Of a stretch of 64,000 nucleotides of DNA, positions 43,217 through 52,507 are shown one piece after another; the first letter of the stretch is position 1, and each line of letters opens with the position of its first letter. The notes below the pieces were generated by a model. The model was not told the origin of the DNA and ran no database searches. It saw nothing but the letters and a program-made list of their open reading frames with translations. Origin of the DNA: Cupriavidus necator A5-1 (GTDB lineage Bacteria > Pseudomonadota > Gammaproteobacteria > Burkholderiales > Burkholderiaceae). The DNA lies in NCBI RefSeq assembly GCF_000744095.1, contig NZ_JQLI01000008.1, positions 558,001 to 622,000 on the forward strand, read 5' to 3'. A program made the translations under genes and the position numbers.

Positions 43217-43549
43217 ATGCTCCCTCCGGTTCTTGTTGCCGCCCTGCTGGCCGGTGCGATCTCCCTGCTGGCTGCCCGCTCCGCGATGGCCCACGTCGAT
43301 GTGGGCGTGCATGTCGGCGCGCCGGTCTACGTGGCACCGGCGCCCGTCTATGTGGCGCCACCGCCGCCCGTGGTCTATGCGCCGCGCTACCATGGCTGGC
43401 ACGGCGACCGCTACTGGGACGGACGGCGCTGGTATGGCCGCCATGAGTGGCGCGGTGGCGATCACCATCATCGGGACCACTATCGCCATCACGGGCACGG
43501 CCACCATGGTCACGGCGGGCATCACGGTCACCGCGGCCACGGCCACTGA
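43217..43549 (+). CDS. Exported His-rich small protein
   Basis: A 110-residue protein with a signal peptide (LVAALLAGAISLLAARSAMA, cleavage near 24). The mature part has a repeat-like Val/Tyr/Pro-rich stretch (VYVAPAPVYVAPPPP) followed by a Trp/Arg/Tyr zone and a long His/Gly/Arg-rich tail. Such proteins are common in the envelope of beta-proteobacteria, and metal binding is plausible from the histidines. No operon partner is evident. Confidence 0.75.
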   Translation: MLPPVLVAALLAGAISLLAARSAMAHVDVGVHVGAPVYVAPAPVYVAPPPPVVYAPRYHGWHGDRYWDGRRWYGRHEWRGGDHHHRDHYRHHGHGHHGHGGHHGHRGHGH

Positions 43550-43598
43550 ACTTCCCGCCGGTTGACGCGCCGGCAAAGGCCTTCGGACGGCGTGGCGC

Positions 43599-44021
43599 TC
43601 AGCGCAGCAGCACCAGCCGCGGCACCGCGTCCGCGCCGCTCCACACCACCGCGTTCTGTTCGTATTTCTCGCCCAGCCGGCGCGCCTCCTCCAGCGACAA
43701 CCCGGGCACCAGCAAGCTCGGCTCGGCCGGCCAGCCGTTGGACGGGTGCTCGCCGGCGGCGTCGATCGCTCGCAATCCCATCTGCGCCACGTCCTGCGCC
43801 AGTGCCTGCTGGCGGCGCAGGTTGGCGGCATCGTCGCAGCGCTGGCTGAACGGGTTGGCGGCGGTAATGAAGGCGCTCGATGCCACCCCATGGGCGCGGT
43901 GCAGCGCCGCCAGCGGGACGCTGGCCTGGTCGATGCGCAAGGTCATCGGCATATCGCCCCGCACGCGATAGTGCGTCTCGCGATAGGCCCGCAGCGTAGC
44001 GTCATCGATGGCGGTGGACAC
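43599..44021 (-). CDS. DUF3293 family protein
   Basis: A 140-residue soluble protein. ATLRAYRETHYRV at the start, AFITAANPFSQ in the middle and EKYEQNAVVW near the end are the conserved DUF3293 segments. It starts one base after the stop of the Crp-type regulator gene on the same strand, so the two are cotranscribed. The function is unknown. Confidence 0.82.
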   Translation of the reverse strand: MSTAIDDATLRAYRETHYRVRGDMPMTLRIDQASVPLAALHRAHGVASSAFITAANPFSQRCDDAANLRRQQALAQDVAQMGLRAIDAAGEHPSNGWPAEPSLLVPGLSLEEARRLGEKYEQNAVVWSGADAVPRLVLLR

Positions 44022-44022
44022 G

Positions 44023-44691
44023 CTATTCCCCGTACTGCCGCAACCCCTCCAGGTCCAGCACCTCGATCACGCCGTAGTCCACACGCACCAGCCCCTGCTG
44101 CTCCAATACCTTCAGCGCCTGGTTGGCGCGCTGGCGCGAAATGCCGGCGAGCAGGCCGATCTCTTCCTGCGAGATCTCCAGCGTCTTCCCGATCCCCGGA
44201 TACAGGTGCTCGTTAAAGAGTGATGACACCGCGCGCGCCACGCGCGAATCGATGTCGAGCAGCCGCTCGTATTCCACCGCCGCAATGAACTGCCCCAGGC
44301 GCTCGTTGAACTGCGTCAGCAAAAAGCGCGTGAACGGCAGGCTGGTATCCAGCAACCACTGAAAAGTGTCGCGCGGCAGGAAGGCGATGGTCGAGCGGCG
44401 CAGCGCCATCACATCGTACTTGCGGATCTCCGACTTGAGTACCGCGCCTTCGCCGAACCAGCCGCCGGTGGGCACGCCGGTGAAGGTGACCGACTTGCCC
44501 GATGGCGACACCGTGGTGATCTTGACGATGCCTTCGAGCACGCCCATCCAGTGCTCGGCGATGTCGCCCTTGTGGCAGACGTAGTCGCCCTGGCTGTACT
44601 CGTGCACGAACATGGCGCGGCGCACGCGCTCGCGCTGCTCGGGGCTCAGGTCTGCTGCCCACACGCAGCGGTCGACAAAATCGTTCAGCAT
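44023..44691 (-). CDS. Crp/Fnr-family transcriptional regulator
   Basis: A 222-residue regulator with an N-terminal cyclic-nucleotide-binding-type beta-barrel (about 20-130), a dimer helix, and a C-terminal winged helix (QEEIGLLAGISRQRANQALK). The barrel lacks the Cys set of oxygen-sensing FNR, and the phosphate-cassette region reads FGEGAVL rather than the cAMP-binding GELAL pattern, so the ligand is uncertain. A palindrome lies 36-53 bp upstream of the start. It is divergent from the second Liv operon, which it may control. Confidence 0.9.
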   Translation of the reverse strand: MLNDFVDRCVWAADLSPEQRERVRRAMFVHEYSQGDYVCHKGDIAEHWMGVLEGIVKITTVSPSGKSVTFTGVPTGGWFGEGAVLKSEIRKYDVMALRRSTIAFLPRDTFQWLLDTSLPFTRFLLTQFNERLGQFIAAVEYERLLDIDSRVARAVSSLFNEHLYPGIGKTLEISQEEIGLLAGISRQRANQALKVLEQQGLVRVDYGVIEVLDLEGLRQYGE

Positions 44692-44726
44692 GGCCTGGAA
44701 TGGCTCCGGTAGGGATTAACCCGGAA

Positions 44727-44744
44727 TTGTCACCGGCGTGACAA
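44727..44744. promoter_or_regulatory. Crp-like palindrome upstream of the Crp/Fnr gene
   Basis: TTGTCAC-CGGC-GTGACAA is a perfect 7-bp inverted repeat with a 4-bp spacer. It is in the divergent region between the regulator and the acyl-CoA ligase gene, 36 bp from the regulator start. The half site GTGACA recalls Crp/Fnr half sites (TGTGA), but with closer spacing. Confidence 0.65.
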
Positions 44745-44969
44745 CCCGGGTGGTTGGCATGGGCTATCGTACGATCACAACGGAACCGCGGGTGCCACAC
44801 GGGGCACGCCGGGAAAGACGAAAAGGCTTTCCCGGCCCCCCTCAGAACAGGCACAGACGGGCTTGATGCAATGCGGCAGATGCCGCCGGGCAAAGCAAGC
44901 CAAGTATAACGACCGGACCGGCGCTTGACACCAGCGTGGACCCCCACGCCGGAGGGACAGGAGACAGCG

Positions 44970-46928
44970 ATGCAGGAATCGTCGGCGACGACCTTCCCGC
45001 GATGGCTGCTGGCGCACGCCCAGCAGCGGCCGGATCATCCGGCTTATCGCGAGAAGGATCTAGGCATCTGGCAGACATACAGCTGGGCCCAGGCGGCGCA
45101 GCAGGTGAGGGCGCTGGCTTGTGGGCTGGCGGCACTCGGTTTCAGGCGCGGCATGAACCTGGCAGTGGTGGGCGACAACCGCCCGCGCCTGTACTGGGCC
45201 ATGACCGCGGCGCAGGCCCTCGGCGGCGTGCCGGTACCGCTGTACCAGGACGCCATCGCCAACGAGATGATCTACGTGCTCAACGATGCGGAGATCGAGT
45301 TCGCCATCGTCGAGGACCAGGAGCAGGTCGACAAGCTGCTTGAGGTCGAAGCGCAGCTGGCCACTTCCGGCCGCGCCGTGCGCCACGTCATCTATGAAGA
45401 CCCGCGCGGCCTGCTCGACTACGACCATCCGTCGCTGATCTCGTACGAGCGGTTGCAGGAACTTGGCCGCGAGTTCGACCAGGCGCATCCGGGCTTCTAT
45501 GAGGAAGCGATCGCCGCGGGCCAGCCCGACGACACCGCGATCATCCTCTACACCTCCGGCACCACCGGCAAGCCCAAGGGCGTGTGCCATTCGCATGCCG
45601 GCCTGATGGGCGCGGCGCGCAATGGTTGCGCTTTCGACAAGCTCAACGCCGACGACGATGTGCTGTCCTACTTGCCAATGGCTTGGGTGGGCGACAACCT
45701 GTTCTCGTACGCACAGGCGATGGTGGCGGGCTTCACGGTGAACTGCCCGGAGTCGCGCGAAACGGTGATGACCGACCTGCGCGAGATCGGCCCCACCTAT
45801 TACTTTGCGCCCCCGCGCATCTATGAAGGCCTGCTGACGCAGGTGATGATCCGCATGGAGGATGCGGGCTGGATCAAGCGCAAGCTGTTCCACTGGGCCA
45901 TGGACGTGGCGCGCCGCTGCGGCGCCGACATCCTCGACGGCCGCCCGGTGTCCTTCGCCGACCGCATGCGCTATGCGCTGGGCGAAGCGCTGGTCTACGG
46001 CCCCCTGCGCAACGTGCTCGGCATGAGCCGCATCCGCGTGGGCTACACCGCGGGCGAGGCGATCGGGCCGGACCTGTTCCGCTTCTACCGCTCGATCGGC
46101 GTGAACCTGAAGCAGTTCTACGGCCAGACCGAGACCTGCGCCTATGTGTGCCTGCAGCCCGACGGCCAGGTCAAGTTCGACTCCGTCGGACCGGCCGCGC
46201 CCGGCATGGAAATCCGCATCGCAGAGAACGGCGAGGTGCTGGTGCGCGGCGTGGGCCTGCTCAAGTCCTACTACAAGCGCGACGACGCCACGCGCGAGGC
46301 CATCAACGACGAGGGCTACTTCATGACCGGCGACGCCGGCGTGATCGACACCGACGGGCACCTGAAGATCATCGACCGCGCCAAGGACGTGGGCAAGCTG
46401 GCCGATGGCTCGATGTTCGCGCCCAAGTACATCGAGAACAAGCTCAAGTTCTTCCCGTACATCAAGGAAGCGGTGGCCTTCGGCAACGACCGCGACATGG
46501 TCTGCGCCTTTATCAACATCGACTTCGAGGCGGTCGGCAACTGGGCCGAGCGGCGCCACCTGCCGTATGCGGGCTATGTCGACCTGGCCGCGCAGCCGGA
46601 CGTGATCGAGATGATCGGCGAATGCGTGAACCAGGTGAACGCGGACCTCGCCAACGATCCGATGCTGGCCGGTTCGCAGGTCGCGCGCTTCCTGATCCTG
46701 CACAAGGAACTGGACCCGGACGACGACGAGCTGACGCGCACGCGCAAGGTGCGCCGCGGCTTTATCGCCGAGAAATACGGCGTGCTGGTGGAGGCGCTCT
46801 ATGCGGGCAAGTCCGAGCAGTTCATCGAGACGCGCGTCAAGTTTGAAGACGGGCGCGAGGGCAGCGTGTCGGCCACGCTGAAGCTGGTAGATGCGAAGCG
46901 CCTGCCGGTGGCGGCGCGCGCGGCATAA
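44970..46928 (+). CDS. AMP-forming acyl-CoA synthetase (long-chain fatty acid-CoA ligase type)
   Basis: A 652-residue ANL-superfamily enzyme. The P-loop-like motif reads AIILYTSGTTGKPKGV, the adenine-site motif KQFYGQTETC, and the hinge DGHLKIIDRAKDVGKLADG. It activates a carboxylic acid to the CoA thioester via acyl-AMP. It is the first gene of the second Liv-type operon (GGAGGGACAGGAGA upstream), so the imported compound is probably a carboxylic acid such as an aromatic, branched or long-chain acid. The exact substrate is unknown. Confidence 0.92.
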   Translation: MQESSATTFPRWLLAHAQQRPDHPAYREKDLGIWQTYSWAQAAQQVRALACGLAALGFRRGMNLAVVGDNRPRLYWAMTAAQALGGVPVPLYQDAIANEMIYVLNDAEIEFAIVEDQEQVDKLLEVEAQLATSGRAVRHVIYEDPRGLLDYDHPSLISYERLQELGREFDQAHPGFYEEAIAAGQPDDTAIILYTSGTTGKPKGVCHSHAGLMGAARNGCAFDKLNADDDVLSYLPMAWVGDNLFSYAQAMVAGFTVNCPESRETVMTDLREIGPTYYFAPPRIYEGLLTQVMIRMEDAGWIKRKLFHWAMDVARRCGADILDGRPVSFADRMRYALGEALVYGPLRNVLGMSRIRVGYTAGEAIGPDLFRFYRSIGVNLKQFYGQTETCAYVCLQPDGQVKFDSVGPAAPGMEIRIAENGEVLVRGVGLLKSYYKRDDATREAINDEGYFMTGDAGVIDTDGHLKIIDRAKDVGKLADGSMFAPKYIENKLKFFPYIKEAVAFGNDRDMVCAFINIDFEAVGNWAERRHLPYAGYVDLAAQPDVIEMIGECVNQVNADLANDPMLAGSQVARFLILHKELDPDDDELTRTRKVRRGFIAEKYGVLVEALYAGKSEQFIETRVKFEDGREGSVSATLKLVDAKRLPVAARAA

Positions 46929-46952
46929 GAGGCATAAGGCGGAGGCAGCAAG

Positions 46953-47915
46953 ATGACGCAAGTGGCCTGGCAAGGCGCGGGACAGCGCAAATGGACGGGG
47001 ACGGCACGCACGGATGCCAGCGGCGCAGGGAGCAGCGGTGCGATCGCGCCCGCGGGTCCGCTGTCTCCGGCAGGACTGGCTGACGACAGCGGCGCGCAAC
47101 CCGGTACGCGCCATTCGCAGCGCACCGGCGCGCAGGCGCGCACCGGCGGCGAGGTGATCCTGGACCTGCAGCATATCTCGCTGTCGTTCGGCGGCGTGAA
47201 GGCGCTGACCGACATCTCGTTCGACGTGTGCGAGCACGAGGTGCGCGCCATCATCGGTCCCAACGGCGCGGGCAAGAGTTCGATGCTGAACGTGATCAAC
47301 GGCGTGTACCACCCGCAGCAAGGGCGCATCGTGTTCCGCGGCGAGGAGCGCAAGCAGATGCACCCCACCGCCGCTGCGCGCCAGGGTATCGCGCGCACGT
47401 TCCAGAATATCGCGCTGTTCAAAGGCATGACGGTGCTGGACAACATCATGACCGGGCGCAACACCCAGTTCCGCACGGGCTTGTTCGCGCATGCGCTGTG
47501 GTGGGGCCCGGCGCGCAACGAAGAGATGCGCCATCGCCAGAAGGTCGAGGAAGTGATCGACTTCCTGGAGATCCAGTCGATCCGCAAGACGCCAGTCGGG
47601 CGCCTGCCGTACGGCCTGCAGAAGCGCGTGGAACTGGCGCGCGCGCTGGCGGCCGAGCCCTCGATGCTGCTGCTGGATGAACCGATGGCCGGAATGAACG
47701 TGGAGGAGAAGCAGGACATGTGCCGCTTCATCCTCGACGTGAACCGGCAGTTCGGCACCACCATCGTGCTGATCGAGCACGACATGGGCGTGGTGATGGA
47801 TATCTCCGACCGCGTGGTGGTGCTCGACTACGGTAAGAAGATCGGTGACGGCACGCCGGACGAGGTCAAGGGCAATCCGGATGTGATCAAGGCCTACCTC
47901 GGCACTTCGCACTGA
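46953..47915 (+). CDS. livG: Liv-type ABC transporter ATPase (LivG-like) with long N-terminal extension
   Basis: A 320-residue frame in which the LivG domain starts only at about residue 68 (VILDLQHISLSFGGVKAL). Walker A GPNGAGKS is at 102-109, followed by a LivG-type signature (LPYGLQKRVELARAL) and Walker B MLLLDEPMAGMN. The first 67 residues are Ala/Gly/Thr/Gln-rich, of low complexity and with no fold signal. A GTG at 47154 would give a normal-length protein, but no good ribosome-binding site precedes it. It lies 25 bp after the ligase gene. Confidence 0.9.
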   Translation: MTQVAWQGAGQRKWTGTARTDASGAGSSGAIAPAGPLSPAGLADDSGAQPGTRHSQRTGAQARTGGEVILDLQHISLSFGGVKALTDISFDVCEHEVRAIIGPNGAGKSSMLNVINGVYHPQQGRIVFRGEERKQMHPTAAARQGIARTFQNIALFKGMTVLDNIMTGRNTQFRTGLFAHALWWGPARNEEMRHRQKVEEVIDFLEIQSIRKTPVGRLPYGLQKRVELARALAAEPSMLLLDEPMAGMNVEEKQDMCRFILDVNRQFGTTIVLIEHDMGVVMDISDRVVVLDYGKKIGDGTPDEVKGNPDVIKAYLGTSH

Positions 47916-47947
47916 CTGGCTGGCACGCAAGCAAGCAAAGGCAAACC

Positions 47948-48862
47948 ATGACGTTCTTCTTTGAAATCCTGATCGGCGGCCTGCTGTCGGGCCTGATGTA
48001 CTCGCTGGTGGCGCTGGGCTTCGTGCTGATCTACAAGGCTTCGGGCGTGTTCAACTTTGCCCAGGGCGCGATGGTCTACTTTGCCGCGCTGGCGGTGGTG
48101 GGGTTGATGGACAAGGGCATGCCGATGTGGGCGGCCGTGATCGGCGCCTTCGTGGTGATGATCCTGGTCGGCATGAGCACCGAGCGCTTCGTGCTGCGCA
48201 AGCTGGTCAACCAGCCGCCGATCACGCTGTTCATGGCGACCATCGGGCTGTCGTTCTTCCTCGAGGGCCTGGGACCGCTGTTGTTCGGCAACGAAGTGCG
48301 TCCGATCAACCTGGGCATCGTCGACGAGCCGATCGAGTCGATCATGACCAACTTCAACATCGTGCTCTCCAAGTTCGATCTTGCCGCGGCGGCCATCGCC
48401 GGCGTGCTGGTCGGATCGCTGGCGCTGTTCTTCCAGTACACCAAGGTCGGCCGCGCGCTGCGCGCGGTGGCTGACGACCACCAGGCGGCGCTGTCGTTGG
48501 GCATCCCGCTGCAGAACATCTGGGCGATCGTGTGGGGCGTGGCGGGTTTCGTTGCGCTGGTGGCCGGCATGCTGTGGGGCTCGCGCAATGGCGTGCAGTT
48601 CGCGCTGACGCTGACCGCGCTCAAGGCGCTGCCGGTGCTGATTCTGGGCGGCTTCACCTCGGTGCCCGGCGCCATCGTCGGCGGGCTGATCATCGGCGCG
48701 TCGGAGAAGCTGGCGGAGATCTATATCCCGCCGGTGTTCCAGTCGATGTTCGGCGGCAACTTCGGCGGCATCGAAGGGTGGTTCCCATATGTGTTTGCCT
48801 TGCTTTTCCTGCTGGTGCGGCCTGAAGGGCTGTTCGGCGAGAAGCACATCGACCGCGTCTGA
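47948..48862 (+). CDS. livH: Liv-type ABC transporter permease (LivH-like)
   Basis: A 304-residue permease with LivH landmarks: GLLSGLMYSLVALGFVLIYK, GVFNFAQGAMVYFAAL, and the coupling loop ALRAVADDHQAALSLGIP. It is close to its neighbours on both sides (32 and 24 bp). It forms half of the pore of the second Liv system. Confidence 0.93.
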   Translation: MTFFFEILIGGLLSGLMYSLVALGFVLIYKASGVFNFAQGAMVYFAALAVVGLMDKGMPMWAAVIGAFVVMILVGMSTERFVLRKLVNQPPITLFMATIGLSFFLEGLGPLLFGNEVRPINLGIVDEPIESIMTNFNIVLSKFDLAAAAIAGVLVGSLALFFQYTKVGRALRAVADDHQAALSLGIPLQNIWAIVWGVAGFVALVAGMLWGSRNGVQFALTLTALKALPVLILGGFTSVPGAIVGGLIIGASEKLAEIYIPPVFQSMFGGNFGGIEGWFPYVFALLFLLVRPEGLFGEKHIDRV

Positions 48863-48886
48863 CCGACTTCGCACAGGAGACTTGCC

Positions 48887-49963
48887 ATGTTTTATCGTGA
48901 AGCCGGCCAGTTCAAGACCAGCTACGTTGCCGACAGCCAGATCTTCCCGATCCGCCAGGACCGCATCGGCTTTGCGCTGCTGATGGCCGTGGCGTTCGTG
49001 TTGATCCCGCTGACGGGATCGGAATACTGGTTCTCGGCCATCCTGATCCCGTTCCTGATCTTTTCGCTGGCGGCGCTGGGGCTGAATATCCTGACCGGCT
49101 ATGCCGGGCAGTTGTCATTGGGCACCGCGGCCTTCATGGCGGTTGGTGCCTACGCCGCCTACAACTTCCAGCTGCGCGTGGAAGGCATGCCGGTGCTGCT
49201 GACGTTCGTGATGGCGGGTCTTTCGGCCGCGCTTGTGGGGGTGGCCTTTGGCCTGCCGTCGCTGCGCATCAAGGGCTTCTACCTGGCGGTGGCGACGCTC
49301 GCGGCGCAGTTCTTCGTGGTGTGGGCGCTGACCAAGTTCCCCTGGTTCTCGAACAACAGCTCGTCGGGCGTGATCACCGCGCAGCGGCTGGACCTGTTTG
49401 GCTACGCCATCGACACCCCGGTGAAGAAATACCTGTTCGTGCTGGGCGTCGTCACGGTGCTGGCGCTGGTGGCCAAGAACCTGGTGCGCTCGGCCACCGG
49501 CCGCGCCTGGATGTCGGTGCGCGACATGGACGTGGCGGCCGAGGTGATCGGCATCCCGCTGATGCGCACCAAGCTGCTGGCGTTCGCGGTCAGCTCGTTC
49601 TACTGCGGCGTGGCCGGCGCGCTGTATGCGTTCTGCTACCTGGGCTCGGTCGAGCCGGATGGCTTCTCGCTGGACCTGTCGTTCCGCGTGCTGTTCATGA
49701 TCATCATCGGCGGCGTGGGCAGCATCCTGGGCTCGTTCCTGGGCGCGGCGTTCATCCTGCTGTTGCCGATCTTCCTGGACAACGTGCTGCCGCCGCTGGC
49801 CGCGCTGCTGCACCTGCCGTTCACCAATGCCACCGTATCGCACATCCAGCTGATGGTGTTCGGCGGGCTGATTATCTTCTTCCTGATCGTGGAGCCGCAC
49901 GGGCTGGCCCGGCTGTGGCAGATCGCCAAGGAGAAGCTGAGGCTGTGGCCGTTCCCTCACTGA
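48887..49963 (+). CDS. livM: Liv-type ABC transporter permease (LivM-like)
   Basis: A 358-residue permease. A polar N-terminal segment of about 30 residues precedes the first span. Family landmarks are LNILTGYAGQLSLGTAAFMA, LPSLRIKGFYLAVATLA and the coupling loop WMSVRDMDVAAEVIGIP. It is followed by the receptor gene after 100 bp that contain a good ribosome-binding site (GAAGGAGA). Confidence 0.93.
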   Translation: MFYREAGQFKTSYVADSQIFPIRQDRIGFALLMAVAFVLIPLTGSEYWFSAILIPFLIFSLAALGLNILTGYAGQLSLGTAAFMAVGAYAAYNFQLRVEGMPVLLTFVMAGLSAALVGVAFGLPSLRIKGFYLAVATLAAQFFVVWALTKFPWFSNNSSSGVITAQRLDLFGYAIDTPVKKYLFVLGVVTVLALVAKNLVRSATGRAWMSVRDMDVAAEVIGIPLMRTKLLAFAVSSFYCGVAGALYAFCYLGSVEPDGFSLDLSFRVLFMIIIGGVGSILGSFLGAAFILLLPIFLDNVLPPLAALLHLPFTNATVSHIQLMVFGGLIIFFLIVEPHGLARLWQIAKEKLRLWPFPH

Positions 49964-50063
49964 CGGGGAGGGAAGCAAGGGATTACCGCAGTACCTGCAT
50001 GTCATCCGAAGCTTTGACGCTTCAGCATAACGAAACGCTCCACCGAGGGCGAAGGAGACTGTC

Positions 50064-51401
50064 ATGACCAACCTGATTCGCAACGTGCAACGCGCCGCCC
50101 TGGTGGTCAGCGCCGCGGCTGCACTGCTGGCGCCGGCGGCGCCGGCCATGGCGCAGAGCAACGAGCAGTTCGTGGCTCTGCCGAGCTATCGCGTGGGGCC
50201 GTATGGCGCCAACGGGCAGTCCTGGTATGGCGGCTTCATCGACTACCTCAACTACGTCAACCTGAAGGACGGCGGCGTCAACGGCGTCAAGCTGTCGTGG
50301 GAAGAGTGCGAGACCGAGTACAACAACGCCAAGGGCGTGGAGTGCTACGAGCGCCTGAAGTCCAAGAACGCCACCACCAAGGGCACGGCCTACCACGCGA
50401 TGTCGACCGGCATCTCGTACGCGCTGGTCGACAAGACCGCCGCCGACAAGGTGCCGCTGGTGATGATGGGCTACGGCCGCACCGACGCGGTGGACGGCTC
50501 GGTGTTCCCGTATGCGTTCCCGCTGGTGACGACGTACCAGATGCAGGTCTCGGCCATCGTCAAGTACCTGGCCTCGAAGAGCGGCGGCTCGCTCGCGGGC
50601 AAGAAGATCGTCTACCTGTACCACGACTCGGCCTATGGCAAGGAGCCGATCGTGGCGCTGCAGGCCGAGGCGAAGCTGGGCAAGTTCAACCTGGTCGAGA
50701 TCCCGGTGGCGCACCCCGGCAACGAGCAGGGCGCGCAGTGGCTGAAGATCCGCCAGGAGAACCCTGACTACGTGATCTTCTGGGGCTGGGGCGTGATGAA
50801 CCAGACCGCGCTGAAGGCCGCGCAGAAGGTCGGCTTCTCGCGTGACAAGATGATCGGCTCGTGGTGGGCAGGCTCGGAGGAAGACACGGTGCCGGCCGGT
50901 GATGCCTCCAAGGGCTACATGAGCGCGACCTGGAACGTCGCGGGCAAGAGCGTGCCGCTGATTGCCGATATCGAGAAGGTGGTCTACGGCGCCGGCAAGG
51001 GCAATATGCAGGACAAGAATAAGGTGGGTTCGGTGCTGTACAACCGCGGCGTCTCGGCGGCGGTGGTGACGGTGGAGGCAGTCCGCGTGGCGCAGGCAAA
51101 GTTCGGCAAGGGCAAGCCCATGACCGGCGAGCAGATGCGCTGGGCCTTCGAGAACCTGGACCTGACCAACGCTCGGCTGCAGCAACTGGGTGCCACCGGC
51201 CTGCTGCCTGAGATCAAGACCAGCTGCGACAACCACGAGGGCTCGGGCAAGGTGAAGATCCAGCAGTGGGACGGCAGCAAGTGGGTGGTGGTGTCGGACT
51301 GGATCGAGGGCAACAAGAGCCTGATCCACCCGCTGTTCAAGGCCACGGCGGCGCAGTACGCGAAGGAGAAGGGGATTACGCCGGCTTGTACGAAGTCTTG
51401 A
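50064..51401 (+). CDS. Periplasmic receptor of the second Liv-type system
   Basis: A 445-residue periplasmic binding protein. The signal peptide (ALVVSAAAALLAPAAPAMAQ) is cleaved near residue 32. The mature part differs from classical Liv receptors: it opens QFVALPSYRVGPYGANGQSW with DYLNYVNLKDGGVNGVKLSW, typical of the longer receptors that accompany acyl-CoA ligases. Several Cys (Cys residues in EECETEY, GVECYERL and near the C-terminus) could form disulfides. A carboxylic acid ligand is inferred from the operon. Confidence 0.9.
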   Translation: MTNLIRNVQRAALVVSAAAALLAPAAPAMAQSNEQFVALPSYRVGPYGANGQSWYGGFIDYLNYVNLKDGGVNGVKLSWEECETEYNNAKGVECYERLKSKNATTKGTAYHAMSTGISYALVDKTAADKVPLVMMGYGRTDAVDGSVFPYAFPLVTTYQMQVSAIVKYLASKSGGSLAGKKIVYLYHDSAYGKEPIVALQAEAKLGKFNLVEIPVAHPGNEQGAQWLKIRQENPDYVIFWGWGVMNQTALKAAQKVGFSRDKMIGSWWAGSEEDTVPAGDASKGYMSATWNVAGKSVPLIADIEKVVYGAGKGNMQDKNKVGSVLYNRGVSAAVVTVEAVRVAQAKFGKGKPMTGEQMRWAFENLDLTNARLQQLGATGLLPEIKTSCDNHEGSGKVKIQQWDGSKWVVVSDWIEGNKSLIHPLFKATAAQYAKEKGITPACTKS

Positions 51402-51426
51402 TGCCGCTGAATCCCGATTGGGTTCT

Positions 51427-51549
51427 CCCCTCTCCCGCTTGCGGGAGAGGGGCCGGGGGTGAGGGCAGGCGCTGGCCGCCAGGCGGATGCTTGTCACTTC
51501 GTGGAAGCGCCCGCCCTCACCCCAACCTTCTCCCAGAGGGAGAAAGGGA
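51427..51549. repeat. REP/BIME-like palindromic repeat pair (locus 1)
   Basis: CCCCTCTCCCGC / GCGGGAGAGGGG form a perfect 12-bp stem with a TT loop (51427-51452), followed by the tail GGGGGTGAGGGC. About 40 bp on, an inverted, more degenerate copy starts with GCCCGCCCTCACCCC and ends in TTCTCCC-AGA-GGGAGAA (about 51508-51548). The tails face each other. The same unit recurs at 53781-53930. Confidence 0.8.
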
Positions 51550-51606
51550 ACCCAGTCGAGACCCTGAAAGCACAACGCTACATAGCAACACCAACCGATC
51601 CGCACC

Positions 51607-52422
51607 ATGAGCCTTCTGTCCGTCAACAATATCGAAGTCATCTACGATCACGTGATCCTGGTGCTCAAGGGCGTTTCGCTCGAAGTGCCCGAGGGCCGCA
51701 TCGTGGCACTGCTCGGGGCCAACGGCGCGGGCAAGACCACCACGCTGAAGGCCATTTCCAACCTGTTGCAGGCCGAGCGCGGCGACGTCACCAAGGGCTC
51801 GATCGAGTACCGCGGCGACCGTGTCGACCAGCTCACGCCCAACGACCTGGTGCGCCGCGGCGTGATCCAGGTGATGGAAGGCCGCCACTGCTTCGCGCAC
51901 CTGACCATCGAGGAAAACCTGCTCACCGGCGCCTATACGCGCGGCCTGTCGCGCGCGCAGACGCGCGACGAGCTGGAGAAGATCTACGCCTACTTCCCGC
52001 GGCTGAAGACGCGCCGCAAGTCGCAGGCGGGCTACACCTCGGGCGGCGAGCAGCAGATGTGCGCAATCGGCCGGGCCATGATGGCCAAGCCCGCGATGAT
52101 CCTGCTGGACGAACCGTCGATGGGCCTGGCGCCGCAGATCGTCGAGGAGATCTTCGAGATCGTGCGCGACCTGAACTCGCGCGAGAAGGTCAGCTTCCTG
52201 CTGGCCGAGCAGAACACCATGGTGGCGCTGCGCTATGCCGACTACGGCTACATCCTGGAAAACGGCCGCGTGGTGATGGACGGCGACGCCGAGTCGCTGC
52301 GCACCAACGAGGACGTGAAGGAGTTCTACCTGGGTGTGGCGGCCAACGATGCGGACGGTGCCGGGCGCAAGTCGTTCCGCGATGTGAAGAGCTACCGGCG
52401 CAGGAAGCGCTGGCTCGCCTGA
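51607..52422 (+). CDS. livF: Liv-type ABC transporter ATPase (LivF-like)
   Basis: A 271-residue ATPase. Walker A GANGAGKTT is near 38-46, the signature SGGEQQMCAIGRAMM is followed by Walker B MILLDEPSMGLAPQ, and LAEQNTMVALRYADYGYILE holds the switch region. The C-terminus has about 20 extra basic residues (RDVKSYRRRKRWL). It lies 205 bp downstream of the receptor, across the palindromic repeat, so it may have its own promoter. Confidence 0.93.
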   Translation: MSLLSVNNIEVIYDHVILVLKGVSLEVPEGRIVALLGANGAGKTTTLKAISNLLQAERGDVTKGSIEYRGDRVDQLTPNDLVRRGVIQVMEGRHCFAHLTIEENLLTGAYTRGLSRAQTRDELEKIYAYFPRLKTRRKSQAGYTSGGEQQMCAIGRAMMAKPAMILLDEPSMGLAPQIVEEIFEIVRDLNSREKVSFLLAEQNTMVALRYADYGYILENGRVVMDGDAESLRTNEDVKEFYLGVAANDADGAGRKSFRDVKSYRRRKRWLA

Positions 52423-52507
52423 GTCGACCCAAATTACCCGGCATTGCCACCACGCGCCGGCGGCGGCGCGGCGGCGAGCCGCATCCATTCCCCTGACGCA
52501 CAGCACC

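Noticed and set aside
45060..47930. Antisense open frame of 956 codons over the acyl-CoA ligase and livG
   Set aside because: It is His/Arg/Gln-rich with no family resemblance and spans two real genes and their spacer. It is a GC artefact.
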